The notes under the pieces were generated by a model that was not told where the DNA came from, ran no database searches, and worked only from the letters and a program-made list of their open reading frames with translations. 64,000 nt of DNA, taken from contig NZ_HE978601.1 of assembly GCF_000285835.1 (NCBI RefSeq), forward strand, positions 406,540 to 470,539, read 5' to 3'. This document shows positions 52,624 through 62,161 of the stretch, piece by piece. Both the position numbers and the translations under genes were made by a program. This DNA is from Brevibacterium senegalense (GTDB taxonomy: Bacteria; Actinomycetota; Actinomycetes; Actinomycetales; Brevibacteriaceae). Within the stretch, counting starts at the first letter, position 1; every line of letters begins with the position of its first letter.

Positions 52624-53859
52624 ATGGCCGACGACCGCGCGTATAAGTCATCGGCGCACCACGGCGCGCGCTTGCGCGACCGTCTGAAGGCGGGTGCGCA
52701 GGACGTCGGCGACCTCAACCTCTTCGACTTCCTATCTGGGTTCGCGCTCATCGTCGTCGCCGGGCTCATCCCCGCTGCGGGTGGGGTTCCCACGCAAGAA
52801 CTCCTGATCGCAGGGCTGGTCACCATCGCGTTCTTCCGCGCACCAGTTCACGAACTGCGGGTCACCCGGGTTGTGATCCCCGTCTTCTGCGCTGGCTTCA
52901 TCTATATCGCCGTCGTGTCCGCGGCCGCAGTCCCGTCCCCCGACGCCGCGGACTGGAGGCTCCGGCTGATCCGCATCGTCGCTACCGTCGCCTATGCGCT
53001 CTGCCTGGCCTCCGGAAGGATCAGCCTCAAAGCGACTGTCTACGGTTTCGCCGCGGCGTTGCTCGTGAACGTCCCTGCGAACTATGTCCTCGGTGTCGCG
53101 TATTCCGCAGTCTACGGGGACTACCTGACGGGTCTCATCAGCGATAAGAACGTAGCAGGGCTCGCGTACTGCGTCCTGGGCATTCTTGTCTTCGCCTTTC
53201 AGAAGTCGTATGTCTCCAGATCGATGACGGTGGTCATTACATTGGGGTGCCTGTGGCTCACGGGTTCTCGGACATCGATGGCAGCTTTCGCGTTCGCGAT
53301 TCTCTGGGTGCTTCTGTCGCCAAAACTCCCCAACATTGTCAAATGGGTTCTGGCAATCGGGATGTTCTGGGTCATCGACTTCATAGAGAACAATTACGCC
53401 CAGGTCGGGGCTTTCGAGGATCGCGCCGGTTCTGACCTCCTGCGCGGGCGCATCGATGCAGCGTCCCAGATCAAAGTCGACGAAAGCCCGTGGTATGGCA
53501 CCGGCCTAGGTGAGGCCTATGTGTTCTTGGATGACCGGACGTGGTTCTTCCACAACTCGTTCTGGAGTGCGCAGGTCGAGGGCGGATATGTGTGGCTGGC
53601 CTTTGCGGTATTGACCACACTCGTCGTCATGGGCCGTCCGTTCAAATCACTGATGAGCCACGAACTCCTCGCATCTCAGGCTCTTGCGGTCGCACTGCTG
53701 CTATGCGCGTCGCGGCTGGGCGAAGTGTTCTTCACACTCTGGTGGGGGCTGGCCCTTGCTTACGCGATGTACGCAGAAACCACCGATCCAGAGCTGGTCG
53801 CGTTGCGCGACGAACAAGGACCGGATTTGAAACCGCTTCGCACCACGCGACCCCGTTGA
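52624..53859 (+). CDS. O-antigen polymerase-like (Wzy/O-antigen ligase) membrane protein
   Basis: This 411-residue protein has about ten hydrophobic segments and a long loop (FEDRAGSDLLRGRIDAASQIK, ESPWYGTGLGEAYVF) typical of the Wzy/O-antigen ligase superfamily. SRTSMAAFAFAI occurs in a membrane segment and GTGLGEAYVF in the loop. It would polymerise glycan repeats at the outer face of the membrane. It follows purL by 21 bp, so it is likely co-transcribed with purL, a purine gene. It converges on purA. Confidence 0.82.
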   Translation: MADDRAYKSSAHHGARLRDRLKAGAQDVGDLNLFDFLSGFALIVVAGLIPAAGGVPTQELLIAGLVTIAFFRAPVHELRVTRVVIPVFCAGFIYIAVVSAAAVPSPDAADWRLRLIRIVATVAYALCLASGRISLKATVYGFAAALLVNVPANYVLGVAYSAVYGDYLTGLISDKNVAGLAYCVLGILVFAFQKSYVSRSMTVVITLGCLWLTGSRTSMAAFAFAILWVLLSPKLPNIVKWVLAIGMFWVIDFIENNYAQVGAFEDRAGSDLLRGRIDAASQIKVDESPWYGTGLGEAYVFLDDRTWFFHNSFWSAQVEGGYVWLAFAVLTTLVVMGRPFKSLMSHELLASQALAVALLLCASRLGEVFFTLWWGLALAYAMYAETTDPELVALRDEQGPDLKPLRTTRPR

Positions 53860-53870
53860 GCATCGCTGCG

Positions 53871-55157
53871 TCAGTCGATGAGGTCGTGCCTCACAATCGA
53901 CTGCTCGCGGTCAGGTCCCACTCCGATCACGGAGATGCGGCATCCCGACAGGCGCTCCAATGCCTCCACGTATGCCTGAGCGTTTGGCGGGAGCTCATCG
54001 AACGTCCTTGCACCGGAGATGTCTTCCTGCCATCCGGGGAAATGTTCCAGGATGGGCTTCGCGTGGTGGAAACCGGTCTGCGTCATGGGCATCTCGTCAT
54101 GGCGCACACCATCCACGTCGTACGCGACGCACACGGGAATCGTCTCGAGCTCTGACAACACGTCGAGTTTGGTGAGGACATAGTCCGTGAAGCCGTTCAC
54201 CCGCGCCGCGTAGCGGGCAACGACCGCGTCGTACCATCCGCAGCGGCGAGGCCGTCCGGTGTTGACACCGAACTCCCCACCCTTCTTCTGCAAGTGCTCG
54301 CCCATCTCGTCGAACAGCTCGGTGGGGAACGGCCCCGCACCCACACGCGTGGTGTAGGCCTTCACGATGCCCACGACCCGATCGATCCGCGTGGGGCCGA
54401 TCCCCGCGCCCACGCAGGCACCACCGGCAGTCGGGTTGGACGAGGTGACGAATGGATAGGTGCCGTGGTCAACGTCCAGCATCGTCGCCTGACCGCCCTC
54501 CATGACGACCAGCTCATCGCGGTCCAGAGCGTCGTTCACGAGTTTCGACGTGTCTGACACGTAGGGTTCAAGCCGCGCCGCGAACGACAGGAAGTACTCC
54601 ACGATCTCGTCTGTGAGGACCGCACGGCGGTTGTAGACCTTGACGAGCAGTTCATTCTTCTGGCGGAGTGCACCGTCCACCTTCTGCCGCAGGATCGACT
54701 CGTCGAACAGATCCTGCACTCGGATCCCCAGGCGCCCGGCCTTGTCCGAGTACGCGGGGCCGATTCCGCGGCCGGTCGTGCCGATAGCCCTCTTACCCAG
54801 GAAGCGCTCCGTCACCTTGTCGAGTACTTGATGGTAGGGGGCAACGAGGTGCGCGCCAGCCGAGACGCGAAGCCTGGAGGTGTCGGCGCCACGTGATTCG
54901 AGCATGTCGATCTCCTCGAAGAGCGCTTCGAGGTTCACGACGACTCCATTGCCGATCACAGGGGTCACGTTGGGCGACAGGATTCCGGCTGGAAGGAGCT
55001 TCAGCTCGTACTTCTCCCCGGCGACCACGACGGTATGGCCTGCGTTGTTCCCTCCGTTGGGCTTCACGACGTAATCGACGCGGGTCCCCAGGATGTCCGT
55101 CGTCTTCCCCTTGCCTTCATCGCCCCATTGGGCTCCCACGACGACCAGAGCTGGCAC
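53871..55157 (-). CDS. purA: adenylosuccinate synthetase
   Basis: This 428-residue protein makes adenylosuccinate from IMP, aspartate and GTP. Motifs are [14 protein letters not shown] (GTP P-loop), [45 protein letters not shown] and [12 protein letters not shown]. It starts at the GTG at 55157 with AGGTGA upstream, and relatives begin with the same P-A-L-V-V-V-G. It is convergent with the polymerase gene (11 bp between stops) and divergent from the BY-kinase operon. Confidence 0.97.
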   Translation of the reverse strand: MPALVVVGAQWGDEGKGKTTDILGTRVDYVVKPNGGNNAGHTVVVAGEKYELKLLPAGILSPNVTPVIGNGVVVNLEALFEEIDMLESRGADTSRLRVSAGAHLVAPYHQVLDKVTERFLGKRAIGTTGRGIGPAYSDKAGRLGIRVQDLFDESILRQKVDGALRQKNELLVKVYNRRAVLTDEIVEYFLSFAARLEPYVSDTSKLVNDALDRDELVVMEGGQATMLDVDHGTYPFVTSSNPTAGGACVGAGIGPTRIDRVVGIVKAYTTRVGAGPFPTELFDEMGEHLQKKGGEFGVNTGRPRRCGWYDAVVARYAARVNGFTDYVLTKLDVLSELETIPVCVAYDVDGVRHDEMPMTQTGFHHAKPILEHFPGWQEDISGARTFDELPPNAQAYVEALERLSGCRISVIGVGPDREQSIVRHDLID

Positions 55158-55325
55158 TGCGATCACCTCATGCGATAGACGGACTCTGCGAAGACAGCCT
55201 ACCGCTCCCCCCGGCCCAGTCCCCCGCACCACAGCTTTCACGACTCGCGCAGTGCGATGGTCCGATCACGGTACGATGAAGGTCGCCTTTCCTCCCTGAA
55301 AAACTCTCGTGACGAGGACTACTCG
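55158..55325. promoter_or_regulatory. divergent purA / polysaccharide-operon control region
   Basis: This 168-bp gap sits between purA and the BY-kinase gene. A plus-strand TACGAT at 55272-55277 could be the -10 of the polysaccharide operon, giving a leader of about 43 nt. GACGAGGA before the ATG at 55326 is a fair ribosome binding site. No dyad stands out. Confidence 0.45.
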
Positions 55326-56957
55326 ATGACAGTCTCAGACTTCCTGCGCATGACGATCCGGCATGCGGTTCTCATCGCCGCGTGCGCCGTCGTGGGCGCT
55401 GTGATCGCTTTCGGCGTCGCACTGACGCGCCCGCAGGTGTTCGAGGCCTCCGCTCTGGGCTATGTGGTGACTGCCAGCACCGGCGGTGACGCTCAGGGGA
55501 TCAGCAATCTGAACACCGCCACTCTGTCGGTCGCCCAGACCTACGTCCCCCTCTTCGGCACCCAGTCAGTCGCTGAGGGCGTCGCAGAGCGCACGGAGAC
55601 CGAGGACAGCGCCGGAGCCATCGCCGGTTCTCTCGAGGCGACCGTCGACCCGAACATGCCGATCATCACCGTCGTCGCGCGTGCGGAGACGGCGGAGAAG
55701 GCACAACAGAGGGCCAATGCCGCAATCGAGGCAGTCGCGGAAGAGGCCAACAAGATGCAGAACGGCGGCGAGGTCCGCGAGAACCCGCCGGTCACGCTGG
55801 AGCCCTACCAGAATGCAGGACTGCCCGGCTCCCCCGTCTCTCCGAACTACTCCGCATTCGTGCTGGCCGGGGGAGGCATCGGCCTCCTTCTGGGCTACAG
55901 CTTCGCGTACTACCGGTTCCGGATCGACACGCGCATCCGCACGACACGCGACCTCGAGGCAATCACCGAGCATCCGAATCTGGCGGTCCTGCCCTCCGCT
56001 CCCGCAGTGAAACGTGAAGAGGGCCTCATCGACGAGCCGGACGATTTCGCAGCCCGCGAGGCGCTGCGGAAGCTGCGGACGAACCTGCGCTACGTGAACG
56101 TGGACAGTCCCCCACAGGCCATCGTCATCACCTCATCGTTCCAGGGTGAGGGCAAGTCGACGATCGCGGGCAACCTGGCACGCGTCGTTGCGGAATCAGG
56201 CCAACGAGTGGTCCTGGTCGACGCGGACCTCCGGCGGCCGACCGTGCACCACTCCTTCCAGGTCGACGGAACAGTGGGGCTGACGCAGGTCATCGCGGGC
56301 GCTGTCGACCTGTCCCAGGTCATCACGGCCACACCCGTCGAGGGATTGTTCGTCATCCCAGCGGGCCAGCTCCCGCCCAACCCCTCCGAACTGCTGGGGT
56401 CGCGGAAGATGAAGGAGATCATCGAGCGCCTCAGCGCAGAGGCGCTCGTCATCATCGATGCTCCGCCACTGCTTCCTGTGACCGACGCTGTCCTGTTGAG
56501 TGTGCACACCGACGGAGCGATCGTCGTCGTCCACGCGGGTGAGACGACGCAGGAGCACCTCACTCGGGCGTTCGGAAACCTCGACAAGGTGGGCTCTCCG
56601 ATCCTGGGCACGGTGCTCAACCAGTCGTCGACCAAGGCCATCGGCCGTTTGGTTTACGGAGACGCGGAGTACGGGTACGGCTACGGCAAGTATCAGAAGA
56701 GCTACTACTACTACGGCGACAAGAAGCTGCGGAAGAAGGCATCGAAGACCGGCAGCGTCGAGGAGATCACCCAGCCCGCCGTCAGACCGGTACCGTCGTA
56801 TCGCTCGTCCGGGATCCCGTCGACCTCTGACACTCCCCACAGCGAGCCCCCGACCGGCGCCGTGCCCGTGATTCCGTCAGCTGACGCCACAGCATCGAAC
56901 GGTACGGCACCGTCATCACGGCGTGAGGCTCGCGCCCAGCAGCGTCGGAAGACGTGA
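55326..56957 (+). CDS. Wzz-BY-kinase fusion (polysaccharide tyrosine autokinase)
   Basis: This 543-residue protein has a Wzz-like chain-length domain with two membrane helices (about 13-33 and 177-195). A cytosolic BY-kinase follows: Walker A SSFQGEGKST (270-279), A' VLVDADLRRP (296-305) and B LVIIDAP (384-390). A Tyr cluster (residues 444-465, YGYGYGK, SYYYYGDK) is the autophosphorylation site. The last 75 residues are Pro/Ser-rich and may be disordered. Such kinases control glycan chain length. It heads the operon, and the stop overlaps the GT2 start (GTGA). Confidence 0.93.
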   Translation: MTVSDFLRMTIRHAVLIAACAVVGAVIAFGVALTRPQVFEASALGYVVTASTGGDAQGISNLNTATLSVAQTYVPLFGTQSVAEGVAERTETEDSAGAIAGSLEATVDPNMPIITVVARAETAEKAQQRANAAIEAVAEEANKMQNGGEVRENPPVTLEPYQNAGLPGSPVSPNYSAFVLAGGGIGLLLGYSFAYYRFRIDTRIRTTRDLEAITEHPNLAVLPSAPAVKREEGLIDEPDDFAAREALRKLRTNLRYVNVDSPPQAIVITSSFQGEGKSTIAGNLARVVAESGQRVVLVDADLRRPTVHHSFQVDGTVGLTQVIAGAVDLSQVITATPVEGLFVIPAGQLPPNPSELLGSRKMKEIIERLSAEALVIIDAPPLLPVTDAVLLSVHTDGAIVVVHAGETTQEHLTRAFGNLDKVGSPILGTVLNQSSTKAIGRLVYGDAEYGYGYGKYQKSYYYYGDKKLRKKASKTGSVEEITQPAVRPVPSYRSSGIPSTSDTPHSEPPTGAVPVIPSADATASNGTAPSSRREARAQQRRKT

Positions 56958-57868
56958 CCGCTATGCACGGATCCTTGTCCGAGGTCTCCGTCGTCATCCC
57001 CTTCTACGGAGACCCGCTGGCGACGATGCCGGTCATCGATTTCCTTCTGGACGACGGACTTCCCGCGTCGCAGATCATCGTCACCGACGACGAATCACCT
57101 CGCCCCTTTCCCACGGATTACCGTGGAGTGACCGTCACACGGCGGACCCGCAACGGCGGATTCGGCGCAGCGGTCAACGCGGGCGCTGCGTTGGTGTCGA
57201 CCCCGCTCATGCTCATCCTCAACTCCGACGTGCAGCTGCCCCACGGTTTCATCCGTGATTTCGTCGATCTGTCCGCCCCGTGGATGCCCGCGATAACGGG
57301 ACCGCGCATGGTCGATGAGGACGGAAACGAGTCGTTCTCCGCACGCCGGTTCCAACAGCCCCGCCACCACATCGCGGAATGGCTCAGCCCTCTGGTGCGC
57401 CTGCGCCATCTGCCTGCCCTCCACCGCGCGGTCGGCCACGACCTGTCCGCCGTGGGTGAGGAGGACACCCCGGTGGATTGGTTGGTGGGTGCGTGTCTGC
57501 TGGTGCCCACCGACTGGTTCCACGCGGTCGGAGGATTCGACGAGTCGTACCACATGAACAGCGAGGAAGTGGATCTGCAGATGCGGTTCTCACTGCTGGG
57601 CTTGCCGCGCGTCCGCATCGGGAGGATCACTCTCGTCCACGAGGGCGGCGGTTCGACCGACTCGACGCTCCGAACCCTGTGGGTGACACGGTCACGGTTC
57701 GTCTACGCCCGAAAGTGGACGAACCCCACGGTCCTCCGCCTTGGTCTCACCGCGGCCTCAGCAGCGAATGCTGTCGTGAATGCAGCTCGGCGCCTGCGCA
57801 ATCCTGCAGTCACACCGTTCACGACGCTCCGTGAGGAGCTGTCTCTCATTTCCCAGGCCTCCCAGTGA
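56954..57868 (+). CDS. glycosyltransferase family 2
   Basis: This 304-residue GT-A protein has SVVIPFYGDPLATMPVI, TRRTRNGGFGAAVNAGA, LILNSDVQL (DxD-like) and WLVGACLLVPTDWFHAVGGFDESYHMNSEEVDLQMRF. It resembles rhamnosyl- or galactofuranosyl-type transferases. The GTG at 56954 overlaps the kinase stop (GTGA); an ATG nine bases later is an alternative start. Its stop overlaps the next GTG start. Confidence 0.88.
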   Translation: MTAMHGSLSEVSVVIPFYGDPLATMPVIDFLLDDGLPASQIIVTDDESPRPFPTDYRGVTVTRRTRNGGFGAAVNAGAALVSTPLMLILNSDVQLPHGFIRDFVDLSAPWMPAITGPRMVDEDGNESFSARRFQQPRHHIAEWLSPLVRLRHLPALHRAVGHDLSAVGEEDTPVDWLVGACLLVPTDWFHAVGGFDESYHMNSEEVDLQMRFSLLGLPRVRIGRITLVHEGGGSTDSTLRTLWVTRSRFVYARKWTNPTVLRLGLTAASAANAVVNAARRLRNPAVTPFTTLREELSLISQASQ

Positions 57869-58914
57869 CGCGAGGGGTCGGAGAACCGCTCTTCACGCAC
57901 GATCTGAAGCGGTGGCAAGCGTGGCAGGATCGACAGCGGAGACTCAGCCGGTGGGCGAACCGTGCACGTCACGCTGCGTCGGCCGAGCATTCTGTCACGC
58001 CCCTCATGATCACGGGTCCTCCGGATGCCGAGGTGATCGTCGCCTTCGACACCACGAACCCGCCCATGGTGCGCACCTTCGCCGCAGTAATCCGAACTCT
58101 GCGTGCACAGGGAACGACCGTTGCGGTCGTCGACGCCGGCGATGCTCGCCTGCGCGGAGAGATCGCCGCACCGACAGAGGCGCTTGACCCACAGCTGCTT
58201 CACGCAGCGGTCTACCTCTCCATCGGTCATTTCGCCCGCGTCGGTCAGTCAGCTTGGCGCGCCAGCCGACGCAGCGGCGGCCGCTTCACGATCCTGCAGC
58301 ACGGGCTCCTCACCCCCTTCACTCCGCCTCTCGCTGTCGGCTCACACTTGCTGGCGTGGAGCGACGCGGACGCCGTCTACTGGTCCGCAGCGCGTGCGGA
58401 TATCTCGACCGCCACCGTGGGCGCGCCACCATTGGTGTGGGCGAGGGAGGACGCGTCCACGAAGACGGGAGGATCGTCGCTGGACCGTCCGCTCTTCCTC
58501 GGCCAGATGCACGGTGCAGAACTGCCGTGGCGCACCAAGGTCGGGACGGCGGTGTACTTCTGCAGGCGCACCGGCGCCGAATACCGTCCGCACCCATCCG
58601 AACAGTCTGCGCTGGCACGCGCCGCCCACAGACTTCTCCGTACCGCAGGTGTGACATTCGAATCCGGAGGTCCCGCGCTCTCCGCTGAGCGACGCCCGGT
58701 CGTCAGCATGTTCTCCACCGGTCTCCTCGAAGCCGCCGCAGCAGGTCTGCACACGTACGGCTTTGCGGTCCGACCGCCCCAGTGGCTCGAAGCCTTCTGG
58801 GAGCGATATCAGATCGGACGGTGGCCCGACAGACCGACGCAGCTCGACCCCTCGTTGATACCGGGTACGTCGGCCGAGGTCGTCTCCTCCATCGTTCGTG
58901 AGGTGACACCATGA
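57865..58914 (+). CDS. hypothetical GT-like protein in the polysaccharide operon
   Basis: I do not recognise a named family in this 349-residue protein. It lacks membrane segments. Two halves suggest a GT-B-like layout: an N-terminal VIVAFDTTNPPMVRTFAAVIRTL, and a C-terminal part with FTILQHGLLTPFTPPL, AWSDADAVYWSAARADI, YRPHPSEQ and VVSMFSTGLLEAAAAGLHTYGF. The HPSE and FSTGLLEA patterns recall sialyl- or CDP-glycerol-type transferases, but this is only a resemblance. GTG start at 57865 overlaps the GT2 stop, and its stop overlaps the next ATG. Confidence 0.75.
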   Translation: MTRGVGEPLFTHDLKRWQAWQDRQRRLSRWANRARHAASAEHSVTPLMITGPPDAEVIVAFDTTNPPMVRTFAAVIRTLRAQGTTVAVVDAGDARLRGEIAAPTEALDPQLLHAAVYLSIGHFARVGQSAWRASRRSGGRFTILQHGLLTPFTPPLAVGSHLLAWSDADAVYWSAARADISTATVGAPPLVWAREDASTKTGGSSLDRPLFLGQMHGAELPWRTKVGTAVYFCRRTGAEYRPHPSEQSALARAAHRLLRTAGVTFESGGPALSAERRPVVSMFSTGLLEAAAAGLHTYGFAVRPPQWLEAFWERYQIGRWPDRPTQLDPSLIPGTSAEVVSSIVREVTP

Positions 58915-59960
58915 GCGTGCGACCGCTCGCTCTCTGGTGCCTCCCCGTCAGCGATGTGGGCGGGGTGCTGCGCCACGCCATCGACGTGGCGCAGACAGGC
59001 ATGGATCGACATCGGCTGGTGTTCGTCGTGCCTCCCGGACCTGCCGTGACTCTGCTGCGCGGTGCAGGTGCTCCGGTGATCAGCGCACCCGTGGGCGTGG
59101 ACGACGGCCCCGTCAAGGCCACACGTGCCCTCTCACGTATCACGCGCTCCCTGCGTCCCGCAGTCGTCCACTCGCACCTCGCGTTCGCGGACGTCGTCCT
59201 CGCTGCTGCGGCACTCCCGCGAGGCACCCACCGGGTCACAACCGAGCATGGGATCGCGGCACAGCACGACCTTTATCATTCTGGCGCCGTACGCCAAGCG
59301 CTGACGCCGCGGCTTCACGCTGCCCGCCTGACGCGGTTCAACGCCGCGATCGCCGTGTCCCACGCGACCGCACACGAGATGCGTCGCCAATGGCGAGCGC
59401 ACCTCCCGATCCATGTCCTCCACAATGGCGTGGACGCGGCACCACGAACGCCGTCGATCGGGCGCCGCATTCTCGTGCTGTCACGACTGGCACCGGAGAA
59501 GCGCATCGACCTGTTGCTCCACGCCTTCGCCCGGCTTCGGTCCGACGACGCACGATGGACTGTGACGATCGGAGGCGGAGGTGAACTCCGCCAGGATCTG
59601 CACTTGCTCGCGAAAGAGCTGGGTGTTGACGAGGCGGTCAGCTTCCCCGGTTTCATCGACGCGCGATCGGCACTGCGCGATCACGACGTACTGGTGCAGC
59701 TCTCCGACTGGGAGAACTGCTCCTACTCCCTCCTCGACGCAGTCGCTGCTGGCTTGGGCGTCGTCGCCAGCAATGTGGGTGGTAACAGTGAGTTCCTGCC
59801 GCCGCAGGCGCTGACATCGGGTGCCGAGGCCGAGGTCGCATTCCGAATCGAGGAGCAGGCGTTGTCGACGGAAAGCCGTCCGAACCTGCCTCCCGGCTGG
59901 CCCAGCATCGCGCACATGATCGACCAGATCGAAACAGTCTACGAGGAGCTGCGGTCATGA
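58911..59960 (+). CDS. glycosyltransferase family 4
   Basis: This 349-residue GT-B protein has an N-terminal acceptor domain (VGGVLRHAIDVAQTG, RPAVVHSHLAFADVVL) and a C-terminal donor domain. The donor domain has RRILVLSRLAPEKRIDLLLHAF, TIGGGGELRQDL, VSFPGFIDAR, LSDWENCSYSLLDAVAAGLGVVAS. The acidic SDWENCSYSLLDA segment corresponds to the E-x7-E motif. It starts with an ATGA overlap on the previous stop and ends with another. The sugar donor is unknown. Confidence 0.9.
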   Translation: MSVRPLALWCLPVSDVGGVLRHAIDVAQTGMDRHRLVFVVPPGPAVTLLRGAGAPVISAPVGVDDGPVKATRALSRITRSLRPAVVHSHLAFADVVLAAAALPRGTHRVTTEHGIAAQHDLYHSGAVRQALTPRLHAARLTRFNAAIAVSHATAHEMRRQWRAHLPIHVLHNGVDAAPRTPSIGRRILVLSRLAPEKRIDLLLHAFARLRSDDARWTVTIGGGGELRQDLHLLAKELGVDEAVSFPGFIDARSALRDHDVLVQLSDWENCSYSLLDAVAAGLGVVASNVGGNSEFLPPQALTSGAEAEVAFRIEEQALSTESRPNLPPGWPSIAHMIDQIETVYEELRS

Positions 59961-61006
59961 GAGTTCTGCTGCTCTCGAATCAGGGGCTCATGGGCGGTGG
60001 CGAAGTCATGCTTCTCCACGTCGCGAGGTCACTCCAGGAATTGGGTCATGAACCTGTCGTCGTTGCACCGTCGCACCAGCCAGAACTTCTGTCGTCGGCA
60101 CACCGCGCTGGGCACCTTGTCGCCGGGATCCGTTCGCGCGGCCGCGCCGATTATTTGCTAGCGCTGCGGCGCTGGGCGCGACGGCAGTCTCCCACTCTGC
60201 TGTGGGCGAACGGTTTCCTGCCTGCGACCGCCACCAGCGGTCTATCGAACCGCGTCGTCCATCTTCACCAAGTACCGGCTCGTCACCTGCAGCCCCTCGT
60301 CCCCGCAGCACTGCACCGCGCGACTGCTGTGATCGCGCCCTCCCAGTGGGTCGCCGATCGCGTGCCCGGCGCCGAAGTCCTCGCCAACTGGACTCAAGAC
60401 CTCAGTACGCACACTGAGGGACCGGTTCCACGCCCTATCGAGACCCCCATCCGCGTGGGTTTCCTGGGCCGGATGACGCTCGACAAAGGGATCCACGACC
60501 TCGTCGCTGCGGCGAACGCCGCTCAGTCGGCCGCGCCACAGATCGATCTGCAGCTTCACATCGGCGGCGAGACACGTTTCGGAGATCGCAATGAGGAACG
60601 GACAGTATCGGCGGTCTTCGCCGCTTCACACGTCCCCATCGTCCAAGACGGCTGGGTGAGCCCGGCCGACTTTCTCTCCACGATCGATCTCCTCGTAGTA
60701 CCGTCGAACTGGGGCGAGGCATTCGGACTGGTCGCCGCGGAGGCGCTGTCCGCCCGCGTGCCCGTCATCGTGAGCGACGACGGCGCATTGCCCGAGGTCG
60801 TGGGCGCTGATCACTCCTACATCGTCCGTGCCGGCGATGTCGACGACTTGGCTCGCGCTCTCGTCCGCTTCACCGACGAGCGGAAGCAAGGCGCGATCGT
60901 CGACCACATCGATGCGTCACGGCGCCGGTGGGAAGAACTTTTCAGCCCACAAGCGGGACGCACCCGACTCGAGGCGCTCCTCTCCCGGATCGAGGGGGCT
61001 GTATGA
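59957..61006 (+). CDS. glycosyltransferase family 4
   Basis: This 349-residue GT-B protein has LLLSNQGLMGGGEVMLLHVARSL at the N-terminus, RVGFLGRMTLDKGIHDLV at the start of the donor domain and VPSNWGEAFGLVAAEALSARVPVIVSDDGALPEVV around the E-x7-E motif. It starts four bases before the stop of the preceding gene (ATGA) and overlaps the next start in the same way. It probably adds one sugar of the repeat unit. Confidence 0.9.
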   Translation: MRVLLLSNQGLMGGGEVMLLHVARSLQELGHEPVVVAPSHQPELLSSAHRAGHLVAGIRSRGRADYLLALRRWARRQSPTLLWANGFLPATATSGLSNRVVHLHQVPARHLQPLVPAALHRATAVIAPSQWVADRVPGAEVLANWTQDLSTHTEGPVPRPIETPIRVGFLGRMTLDKGIHDLVAAANAAQSAAPQIDLQLHIGGETRFGDRNEERTVSAVFAASHVPIVQDGWVSPADFLSTIDLLVVPSNWGEAFGLVAAEALSARVPVIVSDDGALPEVVGADHSYIVRAGDVDDLARALVRFTDERKQGAIVDHIDASRRRWEELFSPQAGRTRLEALLSRIEGAV

Positions 61007-62118
61007 CCCGGCCTCGCATCGCGATCGCACACGACTACCTCACCCAACGTGGAGGGGCGGAGAGAGTCGTCCTCTCCCTGTCACGGGCGTTTCCCGATGC
61101 CCAGATCCACACGCTCCTGTACGACCCGGCGGGAACGTACCCGGAGTTCGCCTCGCTCCCCATCCGCACGTCGCCGCTCAATCGAATCGCAGCCCTGCAG
61201 AAAGACCATCGTCGAGCGCTGCCCGTTCTCCGTCCTTTCGCCGACCGCATGTCGATCGACGCCGACCTCACGATCGTCAGCTCATCCGGATGGGCACACG
61301 GGTTCCCCACCACCGGCCGGAAGCTGATCTACTGCCACTCCCCCGCCCGCTGGCTCTACCTCGCCGACGAGTACTTGGGCAGGCCCACACTCGCATCTCC
61401 GTCCGGACTGGCGCTCCAGCTGCTCCAACCGTCTCTCGTCCGCTGGGACCAACAGGCCGCGCGTCAAGCGGATCGTTATCTCTCGAACTCAACTCTCATC
61501 TCCCGCCGGATCCAACGGGTGTATGGCTTCTCCGCAGATCCCCTGTTCCCGCCGGGGGGAGTCGATGCGACGGGAGAACAGCACCCCATCGAGCAACCAG
61601 CCGACTGGCTGGGGGCGGGCCTCCGTTTCCACCTCCTCGTCTCTCGGCTCCTCCCGTACAAGAACGTCGATCAGGCCATCCGGGCGTTCGAGCTGCTGCC
61701 GGATGAACGTCTGCTCGTGATCGGTCGCGGCCCGGAGCGGGACGCACTGCACGCTCTCGCCTCGGATCGTGTCGCTTTCGCCGAAGACGTGTCGGATGCC
61801 CAGATGCGCTGGGCCTACGCTCACGCGACCGCACTCATCGCGCCCAGTTTCGAGGACTTCGGACTGACGCCAGTAGAAGCCAATGCGTACGGCACCCCCG
61901 TCCTCGCCCTCCGCGCGGGCGGGTACCTGGACACGGTCGCAGACTCAGTCTCCGGACTCCTCTTCGACCGCAGCACGCCTCATCAGATCGCGGCGACTGT
62001 CCGCAGCTCCGCCGATGTCGAGTGGAACGCGCAGCAGATCATCCAGCATGCGGAGTCATTCTCCGAAGAACGATTCATCCATGAGATCCGCTCACACGCG
62101 GAGGAGCTTCTGTCATGA
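61003..62118 (+). CDS. glycosyltransferase family 4
   Basis: This 371-residue GT-B protein begins RIAIAHDYLTQRGGAERVVLSLSRAFPDA and includes YCHSPARWLYL, LLVSRLLPYKNVDQAIRAFELLP, VIGRGPERDAL and APSFEDFGLTPVEANAYGTPVLA. The pattern matches mannosyl/rhamnosyl-type transferases (WbaZ/WbdA-like). An ATGA overlap sets the start at 61003. The next start is 43 bp downstream, the first real gap in this operon. Confidence 0.9.
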   Translation: MTRPRIAIAHDYLTQRGGAERVVLSLSRAFPDAQIHTLLYDPAGTYPEFASLPIRTSPLNRIAALQKDHRRALPVLRPFADRMSIDADLTIVSSSGWAHGFPTTGRKLIYCHSPARWLYLADEYLGRPTLASPSGLALQLLQPSLVRWDQQAARQADRYLSNSTLISRRIQRVYGFSADPLFPPGGVDATGEQHPIEQPADWLGAGLRFHLLVSRLLPYKNVDQAIRAFELLPDERLLVIGRGPERDALHALASDRVAFAEDVSDAQMRWAYAHATALIAPSFEDFGLTPVEANAYGTPVLALRAGGYLDTVADSVSGLLFDRSTPHQIAATVRSSADVEWNAQQIIQHAESFSEERFIHEIRSHAEELLS

Positions 62119-62161
62119 CCGTGAATCGAGCTGGCATGACGGAGGAAGAGGAAGGCCGACC

